Part shown: piece after piece, positions 41,236-49,796 of the stretch
Layout: each line of letters starts with the position of its first letter
Numbering within the stretch: the stretch's first letter is position 1
NCBI GenBank assembly: GCA_963699015.1
Contig: CAVOSX010000008.1
Coordinates: 620,001 to 684,000, forward strand
Length of the DNA stretch: 64,000 bases
Source: PALSA-505 sp963699015
GTDB taxonomy: Bacteria; Actinomycetota; Actinomycetes; Streptosporangiales; Streptosporangiaceae
Direction: 5' to 3'
Notes under the pieces: model-generated
What the model saw: the letters and a program-made list of their open reading frames with translations, nothing else
Told to the model about the DNA's origin: nothing
Database searches by the model: none
Made by a program: the position numbers and the translations under genes

Positions 41236-42011
41236 TGCGACGTCCCGGCGGTGAACGACACCCCCCAGTAGCGCTGCTGCTGCCCGGTGCGGGCGACGGT
41301 GGTCAGCACGCCCGCTGCCCGGGTACCGCTGCTCGCGTGCCAGCGCAGCCCGCGCCCGTCCTTGGCCTGCCTGGTCCCGCGCTGGTCGAGCAGGTACAGG
41401 TCCCGGGCGAATTCGGGGCGAGTGTACTCCCTGCCCTGGCCGGGCAGCAGCGTCAGCACGGCCCAGATGTCCACCAGGCGGGCCACCGCCCCCGGCTTCT
41501 TTCCCGCCCGCGCGACGACCAGGTCGTAGCCGGTGGCCAGGCTCTCGAGGAACTGCTCGGCGCGGAACTTCGGCGGCCGCTGCTGAGCCGCTGCCAGCAA
41601 CCCGACCAGTACAGATGGCCGCAGCCGCCGCTCCCTCCGCCGGTCAACTTCGACTACGAAGTCGGCCGGGACGACCCGCAGGATCGACGGGTAGCAGAGC
41701 AGCTGCTCGTCCTCCTCGAACATCGCCACCCCTCGATCTGCGGCCGCGGCCAGCAGCTCCTTGGCGTAGTCACCGGAGGACAGGTACGCGGCCTCGTCAA
41801 CGTCGTACCCGCCCTGGACCTGCTGCACCTCGGCGGACAACTCCGCCGCGAGCCTGGCGGCGGCGTCCAGGGCGCGCCGCAGTTCACGCACCTGGCCGAC
41901 GGCGGCAGCCGCCTTTGCCTTGCGCAGTTCCCTCGTCAGCCCGCCAGCCGACTTGAGCGCGGTCTCGGCACCCGCCTGGGTCGTGCCCAGGACCGATTCA
42001 AAGCTCATCAC
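41232..42011 (-). CDS. Unrecognised protein with N-terminal coiled coil, first gene of the BrxD-like operon
   Basis: 259 residues from GTG 42011 (ATG 42008 follows). Residues about 10-70 are a long Ala/Arg/Glu helix (AETALKSAGGLTRELRKAKA ... LAAELSAEVQQV) likely to form a coiled coil. The rest (about 75-259) is a mixed globular domain with LLCYPSILRVVPADFVVEVD, RRLRPSVLVGLLAAAQQRPP and REYTRPEFARDLYLLDQRG. I do not recognise a family. Position and overlap mean it is made together with the BrxD-like ATPase and its partner. Confidence 0.65.
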   Translation of the reverse strand: MMSFESVLGTTQAGAETALKSAGGLTRELRKAKAAAAVGQVRELRRALDAAARLAAELSAEVQQVQGGYDVDEAAYLSSGDYAKELLAAAADRGVAMFEEDEQLLCYPSILRVVPADFVVEVDRRRERRLRPSVLVGLLAAAQQRPPKFRAEQFLESLATGYDLVVARAGKKPGAVARLVDIWAVLTLLPGQGREYTRPEFARDLYLLDQRGTRQAKDGRGLRWHASSGTRAAGVLTTVARTGQQQRYWGVSFTAGTSQ

Positions 42012-42155
42012 CCGACTTCACCGCCAGATCCCAGAGGCTGCACGGAGAGCAGGCTAGCGCACGCCCACGACAGGCGCGGGCCGCCCGAGCGCGTTCAGCG
42101 AAACGGTTTCCGCGCCAGGATGTCGTCGCAGAAGACCTGGACGGACAGTGTCAGG

Positions 42156-43298
42156 TCACCGGCAGCGAGGATCTTGCTGCTGCGCTTCGCCGGGCCGTGT
42201 CGCACAGCCGCATGCGCCGGCATCCGCAGCGGAGATCGCCGGAGCCGGCCGCGCGCCGGCGTCCCGGAACAGGGCCGAGCCGCCGGTCGCGCCGGACAGC
42301 GCGTCCGCGGCCAGGATCATGGCCGCCGCCGTCCAGCTGCTGCGCTCGGCCGGGAAGTGCGCCTGGTCGGCGAACTGCCAGCCGGTCCAGTACCCGCCGT
42401 CGTCGTGCCGCAGGTGCTGGATGGCCGCGTACAGCTCGATCGCGCGTGCCCGGTCACCCACGGCGTCCAGCGCCATCACCAGCTCGCAAGTCTCGGCGCC
42501 GGTGACCCACGGCTGGTCGCTGATGCAGCGCACGCCCGCTCCCGGCTCGACGAACTCGTCCCAGCGGGCGTCCAGCCGGGCACGGGCCGCCGCGCCGCGC
42601 ACCGGGCAGGCCAGCACCGGGTAGTACCAGTCCATGGAGAACTCGCTCTTGTCCGCGAACGCCTCCGGGTGGCAGGCGATCACGTGCCCGAGCTGGTCGG
42701 CGGCGAGCTCCCACTCCGGCTGCGGCTCGCCCGCATGCTCGGCGAGGGCTGTCGCGCAGCGCAGGCTCTGGTGGATGCTGGAGCAGCCGGCCAGCAGCGC
42801 ATACCCCGCGGGGGTTCCGCGCTCGGTACGCTCCCAGCGGATCTCACCGCGCGGCGCGCGCAGGCCCAGCACGAACCCGACCGCCTTGCGCACTGCCGGC
42901 CACATCGCGGCCGCGAACCGCTCATCCCCGGTCACCAGCAGCTCATGCCATACACCTACGGCCACGTAGGCGACCTGATTGCTCTCGGCGGCGGCGTCGG
43001 TGACCACGTCACCGGTGGTCTGCTTCGGCCAGGACCCGTCGGCTCGCTGGGTGGCGGCCAGCCACCGGTAGGCGCGCCGGGCCGGGCCGGCCAGCCCGCA
43101 GGCGGTCAGCGCCATCGCGCACTCCACGTGGTTCCACGCGTCCGCGTGCCCGTCCGGCCAGCCGATCGCGCCGGTGGCCTGCTGCATGGCAGCCACGCTC
43201 TGCCCCGTGGCCAGCACCTGCTCGGCGCTCAGCACACCGGGAACCTCCGGGATGCCCGCCGGGCGCAGCCGGAAGGCCAGGCCGTCACGCGTCGGCAT
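42156..43298 (-). CDS. Prenyltransferase/squalene-cyclase-like alpha-toroid protein
   Basis: 380 residues with repeated helical-toroid signatures: DAWNHVECAMALTACGL, AYRWLAATQRADGSWPKQT, YVAVGVWHELLVTGD, and near the end AIQHLRHDDGGYWTGWQF. These resemble the QW-type repeats of terpene cyclases/prenyltransferases and glycoside-hydrolase toroids. No DxDD or DDxxD motif is evident, so cyclase activity is doubtful. It overlaps the methyltransferase gene by 14 bp and belongs to the glycosyltransferase operon. The last 30 residues are Ala/Cys-rich and dispensable-looking. Confidence 0.7.
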   Translation of the reverse strand: MPTRDGLAFRLRPAGIPEVPGVLSAEQVLATGQSVAAMQQATGAIGWPDGHADAWNHVECAMALTACGLAGPARRAYRWLAATQRADGSWPKQTTGDVVTDAAAESNQVAYVAVGVWHELLVTGDERFAAAMWPAVRKAVGFVLGLRAPRGEIRWERTERGTPAGYALLAGCSSIHQSLRCATALAEHAGEPQPEWELAADQLGHVIACHPEAFADKSEFSMDWYYPVLACPVRGAAARARLDARWDEFVEPGAGVRCISDQPWVTGAETCELVMALDAVGDRARAIELYAAIQHLRHDDGGYWTGWQFADQAHFPAERSSWTAAAMILAADALSGATGGSALFRDAGARPAPAISAADAGACGCATRPGEAQQQDPRCR

Positions 43299-44046
43299 GG
43301 GCGCCCTCCCGCGCGGTCAGGGCAGCGCCGTTCGGCTGGATGATCTTTTGCGCGTACACCACGAGGCTCTTGCCGATCAGCGGATTGAGCGCCCGCTCGG
43401 TGAGCCTGGTGGCGGCCGGCCGCTTCATGATGTCCCAGACCAGCAGCCGGTGGTACGCGCGGGCCAGCGGGTGGTCGTCGTCGTGCACGCCGACGGCGCA
43501 TTTCAGCCACCAGTAGGGGGAGTGCAGCCCGTGCGCGTGGTGATGCCGGCCGGCGGCCAGGCCGGCCCGGCCGAGCTTGGCCTCAAGCTCGGTCCGGGTG
43601 TAGATGCGGACGTGCCCGCCGGGGACAGTGTGGTAGTCGTCGGACAGCGCCCAGCAGATCCGCTCGGGCAGCCAGCTCGGCACGGTCACGGCGGCGATGC
43701 CGCCCGGTGCCAGCACCCGGGCGATCTCGTTCATCGCCTGCTGGTCGCCGCGAATGTGCTCGAGCACCTCGGCCGCGATGACGCGGTCGAACGCGCCGTC
43801 CGGGAACGGCATCGCGGTGGCATCCCCGGCCACCGCCGTGGCCACCGCCTGCGGCGCCGCCTCGCCCGCCTCGGTCATCGCCGCGAACATGGCGGTGACC
43901 TGGTCGAGCTCGGCTTGGTCGCGGTCCAGCGCGACCACGTGCGCGCCGCGCCGCAGCGCCTCGAATGCGTGCCTGCCCGCGCCGCAGCCGAGGTCGAGCA
44001 CCCGGGTGCCCTCGGTCACGGCCAGCTGGCCGAAGTCAACGGTCAG
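43285..44046 (-). CDS. Class I SAM-dependent methyltransferase
   Basis: About 253 residues. Motif I VLDLGCGAGRHAFEALRRG, strand 2 VVALDRD, then ATAMPFPDGAFDRVIAAEVLEHI and EIARVLAPGGIAAVTVPSW are textbook Methyltransf_11 elements. The frame is open from 44190, but homology begins at TVDFGQLAV. The only start there is CTG 44046, overlapping the glycosyltransferase TGA (CTGA). Downstream it overlaps the toroid gene. Probably modifies a glycan or lipid-linked intermediate made by the adjacent glycosyltransferase. Confidence 0.83.
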   Translation of the reverse strand: MTVDFGQLAVTEGTRVLDLGCGAGRHAFEALRRGAHVVALDRDQAELDQVTAMFAAMTEAGEAAPQAVATAVAGDATAMPFPDGAFDRVIAAEVLEHIRGDQQAMNEIARVLAPGGIAAVTVPSWLPERICWALSDDYHTVPGGHVRIYTRTELEAKLGRAGLAAGRHHHAHGLHSPYWWLKCAVGVHDDDHPLARAYHRLLVWDIMKRPAATRLTERALNPLIGKSLVVYAQKIIQPNGAALTAREGAHADA

Positions 44047-45386
44047 CAGGGCCCGGCTCCCCTCGCCGCGCCGATCGTCGCCTGGTACTGGGCCACGGTG
44101 GCGCGGGCCACCGCGGGCCAGGCGAACCGCTCCTGGACCCGGCGCAGCGCGGCGGCACCCAGCCGCTCCCGTTCGGCCGGGCTGTCGCACAGCCGCCGCA
44201 GCACGGCCGTGAGCTCGTCCGGGCTCCCCGGCTCGACAAGCACGGCGGCCTCCCCGGTGACTTCGGGCAGCGCCCCGGTCCGCGACGCCACCAGCGGCGT
44301 GCCGGACGCCATGTGCTCCACCGCGGGCAGCGAGAAACCCTCATACAGCGAGGGGACGACCGCGATCGACGCGCTGGCCAGGAGCTCGGCCAGCTCCTCG
44401 TGCCGCATTCCGTGCCGGAACCGCAGCCGGTCACCGAGCCCCAGCTCGCCGGCCAGCCGGTCGGTCGGGCCGCCGGGGGTCGGCTTGCTCACCACGACCA
44501 GCCGCGCGGCCGGGGCACCCGGCCCGTCGATCAGGGCCCGGAACGCGCGCAGCAGCGTGGTCACGCCCTTCATCGGCGAGTCCGCGCTGGCCACCGCCAC
44601 GATCAGGCCGGGTTCACGGGGCCCCGGCCGAGGGTGGAACAGCCTGGTGTCCACGCCGAGCGGGATGACCTTCACGCTGTCGGGGACGGCCCCGAAGTCC
44701 TTAATGATGTCCCGCCGCGACGACTGCGAGACGGTGAGGATCGGACCGCGCACCGAGACCCGGTGCGCGACGCGGCCCTGCATCCGGACGAACGCGTACC
44801 ACCGGCGCTTGGTCAGCCGGGACAGCCCGCGGGCCTCCCGCAGTTCGATGCGCCGGTCCACGCTCACCGGGTGATGGATGCTGGTCACCAGCGGCAGGCC
44901 CAGCTTGGCCAGGCCGAGCAGGCCGTAGCCGAGCACCTGGTTGTCGTGCGCCACGTCGAAGTCGCCGCGGCGCGCGCGCAGCTCGCGCAGCGCCCGCAGG
45001 CTGAAGGTGAGTGGCTCGGGGAACGCGCCGGTCTTCATCGCCGCGACCTCGAGCACGTCGATCCAGTCGCGGTACTCGCGCAGGTGCGGGGTGCGGAACG
45101 GATCCTCGTCGCGGTACAGGTCCAGGCTCGGCATCGCGCGAAGCTCCGGACCGGGCTCAAGCTCCGGGTAGGGCTGGCCGGACAGCACCTCGACGCGGTG
45201 GCCGAGCGCGGCCAGCTCACGGCTCAGGTGCCTGACGTAGACGCCCTGGCCGCCGCAGTGCGGCTTGCTGCGGTAGGACAGCAGCGCGATCCGGAGCGGG
45301 CGGTCTGGGCCCGGGTCGTCAGGGCCGGGGACGGCGCTCTGCACTACCGCAGCGCGCCGCGACCCAGGGGCTCGCACGGTGGTCAC
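44043..45386 (-). CDS. GT4-family glycosyltransferase
   Basis: 447 residues, GTG start with AGGAGG 11 nt upstream. A GT-B fold is seen: the N-terminal domain starts LRIALLSYRSKPHCGGQGVY and contains DVAHDNQVLGYGLLGLAK. The C-terminal domain has VAVASADSPMKGVTTLLRAF and the nucleotide-sugar E-x7-E motif PSLYEGFSLPAVEHMASG. First gene of a three-gene overlapping operon (GT4, methyltransferase, toroid protein). Acceptor unknown; a cell-surface or secreted glycoconjugate is likely given gmd on the other side of the insertion element. Confidence 0.88.
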   Translation of the reverse strand: MTTVRAPGSRRAAVVQSAVPGPDDPGPDRPLRIALLSYRSKPHCGGQGVYVRHLSRELAALGHRVEVLSGQPYPELEPGPELRAMPSLDLYRDEDPFRTPHLREYRDWIDVLEVAAMKTGAFPEPLTFSLRALRELRARRGDFDVAHDNQVLGYGLLGLAKLGLPLVTSIHHPVSVDRRIELREARGLSRLTKRRWYAFVRMQGRVAHRVSVRGPILTVSQSSRRDIIKDFGAVPDSVKVIPLGVDTRLFHPRPGPREPGLIVAVASADSPMKGVTTLLRAFRALIDGPGAPAARLVVVSKPTPGGPTDRLAGELGLGDRLRFRHGMRHEELAELLASASIAVVPSLYEGFSLPAVEHMASGTPLVASRTGALPEVTGEAAVLVEPGSPDELTAVLRRLCDSPAERERLGAAALRRVQERFAWPAVARATVAQYQATIGAARGAGPC

Positions 45387-45559
45387 GCAGGTTCGTCCTC
45401 CTCGTGCGCAGCCGGTGGCCGGGCTGGTCGAGGCCAGCCTGCGCGACCTCCCCGGCAGCGAACATTACCACCCGGTAAGGCCCGATCCCCGGGCATCCTG
45501 CCGAGTCGTGCGCAGCCAGCCGATCCGGCGAAGTACGTGCGCGATGACGGCGGGGCACC

Positions 45560-46857
45560 TGACTGTACGGAGTGTCGGTGCGGCCGGCCATGCTGGATGC
45601 GTGCAGCTTCGGTACAAGTACCGCCTCTACCCGTCGCCAGGGCAGCAACAGGCGCTGGCGCGGGCGTTCGGGTGCGCGCGAGTGGTGTTTAATGACGGAC
45701 TTCGGGCCCGGCAGGAAGCGCAGGCGGCCGGGCTCCGCTACATCACCGACGCCGAGTTGTCGGCCCGCCTGACCGCGGCGAAGACTACGCAGGAGAGGGC
45801 ATGGCTCGCTGAGGTCTCATCAGTGGTGCTCCAGCAGGCCCTGGCGGACCTGAACGCGGCCTATCGAAACTTTTTCGCCTCCGTTACTGGCAAGCGCAAG
45901 GGGCCACGGCTCGCACCGCCGCATTTCCGGTCGCGGAAAGATCATCGGCAGGGGATCCGATTCACGGCGAACGCCCGGTTCCGCGTGCTGGCCAGCGGGT
46001 ATCTGCGGCTGCCGAAGATCGGCGACATCAAGGTCCGCTGGTCTCGCGACCTGCCTGCCGAACCCTCCTCTGTGACAGTGATCAGGGATTCCGCGGGCAG
46101 GTACCTGGCGTCGCTTGTGGTGGAGATCGACCCGGCCACCGATGCACGCCGCTTTGCACCGGCGGAGGCGGAGGTCGGTATCGACCTGGGTCTTACCTCG
46201 TTCGCAGTACTCTCCGACGGCACGATCATCACGGCCCCAAGGTTGCTCCGCCGCGCCGAACGGAGACTCAGACGCCTCCAGAAGTCCCTCAGCCGCAAGA
46301 CCAGATGGTCGGCGAGCAGGGAGAAGGCTCGGGTCAGGCTGGCCCGGGCGCACGCGAAGGTCGCGGACACCCGCCGGGACTTCCACCACAAGGTGTCGAC
46401 CACAATCATCCGCGACAGCCAAGCGGTGTATGTGGAAGACCTATGCGTGGCCGGTCTTGGTGGGACGCGGTTGTCGAAGTCGGTACATGATGCCGGATGG
46501 TCGGCGTTCACGTCGATGCTGGAGTACAAGGCGGTAAGGTACGGGCGGCTGTTCGCCCGGATCAGCCGGTTTGAGCCGACCAGTCAGGTGTGCTCAGCTT
46601 GTGGGGTGAACGACGGCCGAAAACCGCTCAGCGTGCGCCAGTGGATATGTGCCGTATGCGGTGCCAGGCATGACCGGGACCTGAATGCGGCCAAGAACGT
46701 GCTCGCCCTGGGGCACAGGGAGAGCCTAAACGCCTGCGGAGACCAGGTAAGACCGGGACTTGTCCCGGCGCCGGTCGGCGAAACAGGAACCCTCCGAGGC
46801 GCCGCAATGAGGGGCGCGGCAGGAATTCCCGTTCCTTCGGGACGGGGTGGATGTCAA
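45560..46857 (+). mobile_element. IS1341-like (TnpB-only) insertion element, approximate ends
   Basis: The right end is placed after GGATGTCAA (46849-46857), a sequence typical of this element class following a CCCGTTCC-TTC-GGGACGGG hairpin. The left end is not defined by sequence alone; it lies upstream of 45601, perhaps in the TGTACGGAGTGTCGGTG stretch near 45564. Confidence 0.6.
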
Positions 46858-46872
46858 CGCGACATGGCTTGA
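45601..46872 (+). CDS. tnpB: TnpB-type RNA-guided nuclease of an IS605/IS1341-like element
   Basis: 423 residues from GTG 45601 (QLRYKYRLYPSPGQQQ). RuvC residues are present: Asp in GIDLGLTSFAVL, Glu in VYVEDLCVAGL and Asp in ARHDRDLNAAKN. The zinc finger between them is CSACG...CAVCG. The N-terminal helix-turn-helix is also present. TnpB cuts DNA next to a short TAM under guidance of an RNA read from the element's right end (family knowledge). No TnpA transposase accompanies it, so it is a non-autonomous IS1341 form. The frame reads through the right-end hairpin, as is common. It is inserted between the GT4 gene and gmd. Confidence 0.93.
   Translation: MQLRYKYRLYPSPGQQQALARAFGCARVVFNDGLRARQEAQAAGLRYITDAELSARLTAAKTTQERAWLAEVSSVVLQQALADLNAAYRNFFASVTGKRKGPRLAPPHFRSRKDHRQGIRFTANARFRVLASGYLRLPKIGDIKVRWSRDLPAEPSSVTVIRDSAGRYLASLVVEIDPATDARRFAPAEAEVGIDLGLTSFAVLSDGTIITAPRLLRRAERRLRRLQKSLSRKTRWSASREKARVRLARAHAKVADTRRDFHHKVSTTIIRDSQAVYVEDLCVAGLGGTRLSKSVHDAGWSAFTSMLEYKAVRYGRLFARISRFEPTSQVCSACGVNDGRKPLSVRQWICAVCGARHDRDLNAAKNVLALGHRESLNACGDQVRPGLVPAPVGETGTLRGAAMRGAAGIPVPSGRGGCQRDMA
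46740..46857 (+). ncRNA. Putative omega (guide) RNA scaffold at the right end of the TnpB element
   Basis: In characterised TnpB elements the guide scaffold overlaps the 3' end of tnpB and finishes at the right end, with the guide read from flanking DNA. Here a stem 46828-46835/46839-46846 precedes the end at 46857, so the guide would begin at about 46858 (CGCGACATGGC...), in the gmd leader. The 5' limit is arbitrary. Confidence 0.45.
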
Positions 46873-46896
46873 TTCCTACGAGGAGCGGAGGATCCG

Positions 46897-47931
46897 GTGA
46901 CCAGACGTGCGCTGATCACCGGCATCACCGGACAGGACGGCTCCTATCTGGCCGAGCACTTGCTGGCCCTGGGGCATGAAGTCTGGGGGCTGGTGCGCGG
47001 GCAGGCGAACCCGCACGTACCGCGGATCCGGGAGCTGCTGGCCGACGTCCAGCTGGTCCGGGGCGACCTGCTGGACCAGGGCAGCCTGATCTCGGCCGTG
47101 GAGCGGGTGCAGCCCGACGAGGTCTACAACCTGGCGGCCATCTCCTACGTGCCGATGTCCTGGCAGCAGGCCGAGCTCACCGGCGAGGTCACCGGGCTCG
47201 GCGTGCTGCGGGCGCTGGAGGCGATCCGGGTGTGCAGCGGGATCAGCTCGTCCCGGACGCCTGGGCGCGGGCAGATCAAGTTCTACCAGGCGTCCTCGTC
47301 GGAGATGTACGGCCAGGTGCGGGAGTCGCCGCAGACCGAGAGCACCCCGTTCCACCCGCGCAGCCCCTACGGTGTGGCCAAGGCCTACGGCCACTTCCTG
47401 ACCCAGAACTACCGCGAGTCCTACGGCATGTACGCGGTATCGGGGATCCTGTTCAACCACGAGTCGCCGCGCCGCGGCGCGGAGTTCGTCAGCCGCAAGG
47501 CCAGCCTGGGCGTGGCCCGGATCAAGCTCGGCCTGCAGCGGCAGCTGCGGCTGGGCAACCTGTCGGCCAGCCGCGACTGGGGGTACGCCGGCGACTACGT
47601 GCGCGCCATGGAGCTGATGCTGTCCCAGGATGAGCCCGAGGACTACGTGGTCGGCACCGGCGTCACGCACACGGTGGCCGAGCTCGTCGAGCGGGCCTTC
47701 ACCGCGGCCGGGCTGAACTGGCATGACCATGTGGTCTGCGACGCCGCGTTCATCAGGCCCGCCGAGGTTGACCAGCTGTGCGCGGACGCGACCAAGGCGC
47801 GGCTGCGGCTCGGCTGGGAACCTGCCACCAAGTTCGACGAGCTGATCACGATGATGGTCGAGTCCGACCTGCGGCTGCTGTCGGCTCCCGGCGGGCGGGC
47901 CGACGAGTCGTTCGGCCCCGATGTCTGGTAG
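46897..47931 (+). CDS. gmd: GDP-mannose 4,6-dehydratase
   Basis: 344 residues, GTG start behind GGAGCGGAGG. Short-chain dehydrogenase/reductase, extended type: the NADP site is ALITGITGQDGSYLAEHL, the catalytic Ser/Thr region is YQASSSEMYGQV, and YGVAKAYGHF holds the Tyr-x3-Lys pair. LFNHESPRRG and the C-terminal RPAEVDQL follow family pattern. It converts GDP-D-mannose to GDP-4-keto-6-deoxymannose, precursor of GDP-fucose and GDP-rhamnose. It probably supplies the sugar for the nearby glycosyltransferase cluster, from which the TnpB element now separates it. Confidence 0.93.
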   Translation: MTRRALITGITGQDGSYLAEHLLALGHEVWGLVRGQANPHVPRIRELLADVQLVRGDLLDQGSLISAVERVQPDEVYNLAAISYVPMSWQQAELTGEVTGLGVLRALEAIRVCSGISSSRTPGRGQIKFYQASSSEMYGQVRESPQTESTPFHPRSPYGVAKAYGHFLTQNYRESYGMYAVSGILFNHESPRRGAEFVSRKASLGVARIKLGLQRQLRLGNLSASRDWGYAGDYVRAMELMLSQDEPEDYVVGTGVTHTVAELVERAFTAAGLNWHDHVVCDAAFIRPAEVDQLCADATKARLRLGWEPATKFDELITMMVESDLRLLSAPGGRADESFGPDVW

Positions 47932-47958
47932 CCGGCCTGCCAGGGTGCGGCAGGCCGG

Positions 47959-48684
47959 TCAGGCCACCGTGCCGCCGACGAGATGCCCGATCCCGTAGGT
48001 GATCCCGGCCGCCAGCGCGCCCAGCAGCAGCTGGCGCGCCGCACCGAAAATGAACGGTCGGCCGGTCAGCCTGGCCACGGCGCCGCCGCCGATGATGGCG
48101 GCCAGCGCGGCACAGCCCAGGGCCAGCGCGAGCGAGTCGGCGCCTGCAAGGTAGGGAAGCAGCGGGATCAGCGCGCCGACCGAGAACGTGACCAGCGAGG
48201 CGGCGGCCGCGAGCAGCGGGGACGGCAGCTCTTGCGGGTCCACCCCGAGTTCCTCGCGGACGTGGACGGTCAGCGCGTGCTCCGGATTCCTGGAGATCTG
48301 CGCGGCGACCTGCCGGGCCAGGTCGGCATCGACGCCGCGAGCGCGGAACGTCGCGGCCAGCTCCCGCTGCTCGGCGACCGGATTGGTCTCCAGCTCCACC
48401 CGTTCCTTGCGCACCTCGGAGCCGACCAGTTCGTTCTGGGACGAGACCGACACGAACTCGCCGGCGGCCATGGAGCAGGCGCCGGCGGCGAGGCCGGCCA
48501 GGCCGGTGAGGATCACGAAGTGCGGGCTGACGCTGGCCCCGCCCACGCCGGAGATCAGCGAGACGTTGGTGACCAGCCCGTCCATGGCGCCGAAGACCGA
48601 GGGGCGCAGCCAGCCGCCGGACACGTCCCGGTGGTGATGTCCGTGCCCGTGCGTTTCCTGCCTGCGGTCGTGTGCGGTTGTCAC
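47959..48684 (-). CDS. VIT1/CCC1-family iron/manganese transporter
   Basis: 241 residues. The His-rich N-terminus (GHGHHHRD) precedes the first helix SVFGAMDGLVTNVSLISGVG, the hallmark of this family. A second helix contains AGACSMAAGEFVSVSSQNEL, then a cytosolic Glu-rich metal-binding helical domain (about 85-150) and three further helices. Family members move Fe2+ or Mn2+ out of the cytosol. Single gene, convergent with gmd. Confidence 0.92.
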   Translation of the reverse strand: MTTAHDRRQETHGHGHHHRDVSGGWLRPSVFGAMDGLVTNVSLISGVGGASVSPHFVILTGLAGLAAGACSMAAGEFVSVSSQNELVGSEVRKERVELETNPVAEQRELAATFRARGVDADLARQVAAQISRNPEHALTVHVREELGVDPQELPSPLLAAAASLVTFSVGALIPLLPYLAGADSLALALGCAALAAIIGGGAVARLTGRPFIFGAARQLLLGALAAGITYGIGHLVGGTVA

Positions 48685-48846
48685 AGTCGGTTCCCTGCGC
48701 TAGGAGGGCCAGACCCGCGAACGGGGCGGGCGCAGCGCATCGTGCCCAGGTCAGCAGCCTAGCGTGCGTTTCGTGATGCCCGAACGGCGCTGCCGCTGCC
48801 CGGCCGGTCAGGATAGGAGCATGTGCGGTACGGAGGGCGGATAGCG

Positions 48847-49770
48847 GTGGCCGCAGCGGCGGAGCTCGAGGTCGGGAACCGGACGGTGCGCATCTCCAAC
48901 CCGGACCGGGTGTATTTCCCTGCCCGCGGCGAGACCAAGCTCGACCTGGCCCGCTACTACCTGTCGGTGGGGGAGGGGATCGTCAGGGCGCTGCGCGAGC
49001 GGCCGTGCATGCTGCATCGGTTTCCCGCCGGGGTGACCGGCGAGAAGGTGCACCAGAAGCGGGTGCCCGGCGGCGCGCCGCCGTGGCTGCAGACGGTGCG
49101 GGTGAGCTTCCCGCGCTACGGCCGGCACGCCGACGAGCTGTGCGTCACCGAGCTGGCCAGCGTGCTGTGGGCGGTGCAGATGTCCACGGTGGAGTTCCAT
49201 CCGTGGAACTCGCGCCGGGCCGACACCGAGCGCCCTGACGAGTGGCGCATCGACCTGGATCCCATGCCGCGGTGCGGGTTCGGCACCGTGCGCCGGGTGG
49301 CCCGCATCGTGCAGGAGATCCTGGCCGAGCTCGGCGCGACCGGCTGGCCCAAGACTTCAGGCGGCGCCGGCCTGCACGTGTACGTGCGGATCCTGCCCCG
49401 GTGGGGCTTCGCGGATGTCCGCAGGGCCGCGTACGCGTTCGCCAGGGAGGTCGAGCGTCGCGCCCCGGACGCCGTGACGACCACCTGGTGGCGCAAGGAC
49501 CGCGATCCCGCCATGCTGTTCGTCGACTACAACCAGAACGCCAGGGACCACACCATCGCCAGCGCCTACTCGGTCCGCGGGGTGCCCGAGGCGACCGTGT
49601 CCACCCCGATCAGCTGGGACGAGATCGACGACGTGGACCCGGGCCAGTTCACGATCGCGACCGTGCCCGCCAGGTTCGCCGAGCTCGGCGACCTGCACCG
49701 CGGCATCGACGACGACGCGTACTCGCTGGACACGCTGCTCGAATGGGCCGACCGCGACGGGCTGGAGTAG
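48847..49770 (+). CDS. LigD-type polymerase/primase domain protein
   Basis: 307 residues from GTG 48847 (GGAGGG upstream; an earlier in-frame GTG at 48823 contains that site and is unlikely). It is the stand-alone polymerase domain of bacterial NHEJ LigD: NPDRVYFPARGETKLDL at the N-terminus, EWRIDLDPMPRCGF with the catalytic Asp-x-Asp, KTSGGAGLHVYVRI, and FVDYNQNARDHTIASAYSVR. Such enzymes fill gaps with ribonucleotides during end joining. Ku and a ligase are not in this window. It is convergent with hutH. Confidence 0.9.
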   Translation: MAAAAELEVGNRTVRISNPDRVYFPARGETKLDLARYYLSVGEGIVRALRERPCMLHRFPAGVTGEKVHQKRVPGGAPPWLQTVRVSFPRYGRHADELCVTELASVLWAVQMSTVEFHPWNSRRADTERPDEWRIDLDPMPRCGFGTVRRVARIVQEILAELGATGWPKTSGGAGLHVYVRILPRWGFADVRRAAYAFAREVERRAPDAVTTTWWRKDRDPAMLFVDYNQNARDHTIASAYSVRGVPEATVSTPISWDEIDDVDPGQFTIATVPARFAELGDLHRGIDDDAYSLDTLLEWADRDGLE

Positions 49771-49796
49771 CGGCGCCGCCGGCCCGTGACCGGGGC

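Noticed and set aside
38936..42011. A complete BREX or Pgl system
   Set aside because: No PglX methyltransferase, PglZ phosphatase, kinase, BrxA/B/L or helicase gene lies on either side; neighbours are metabolic genes.
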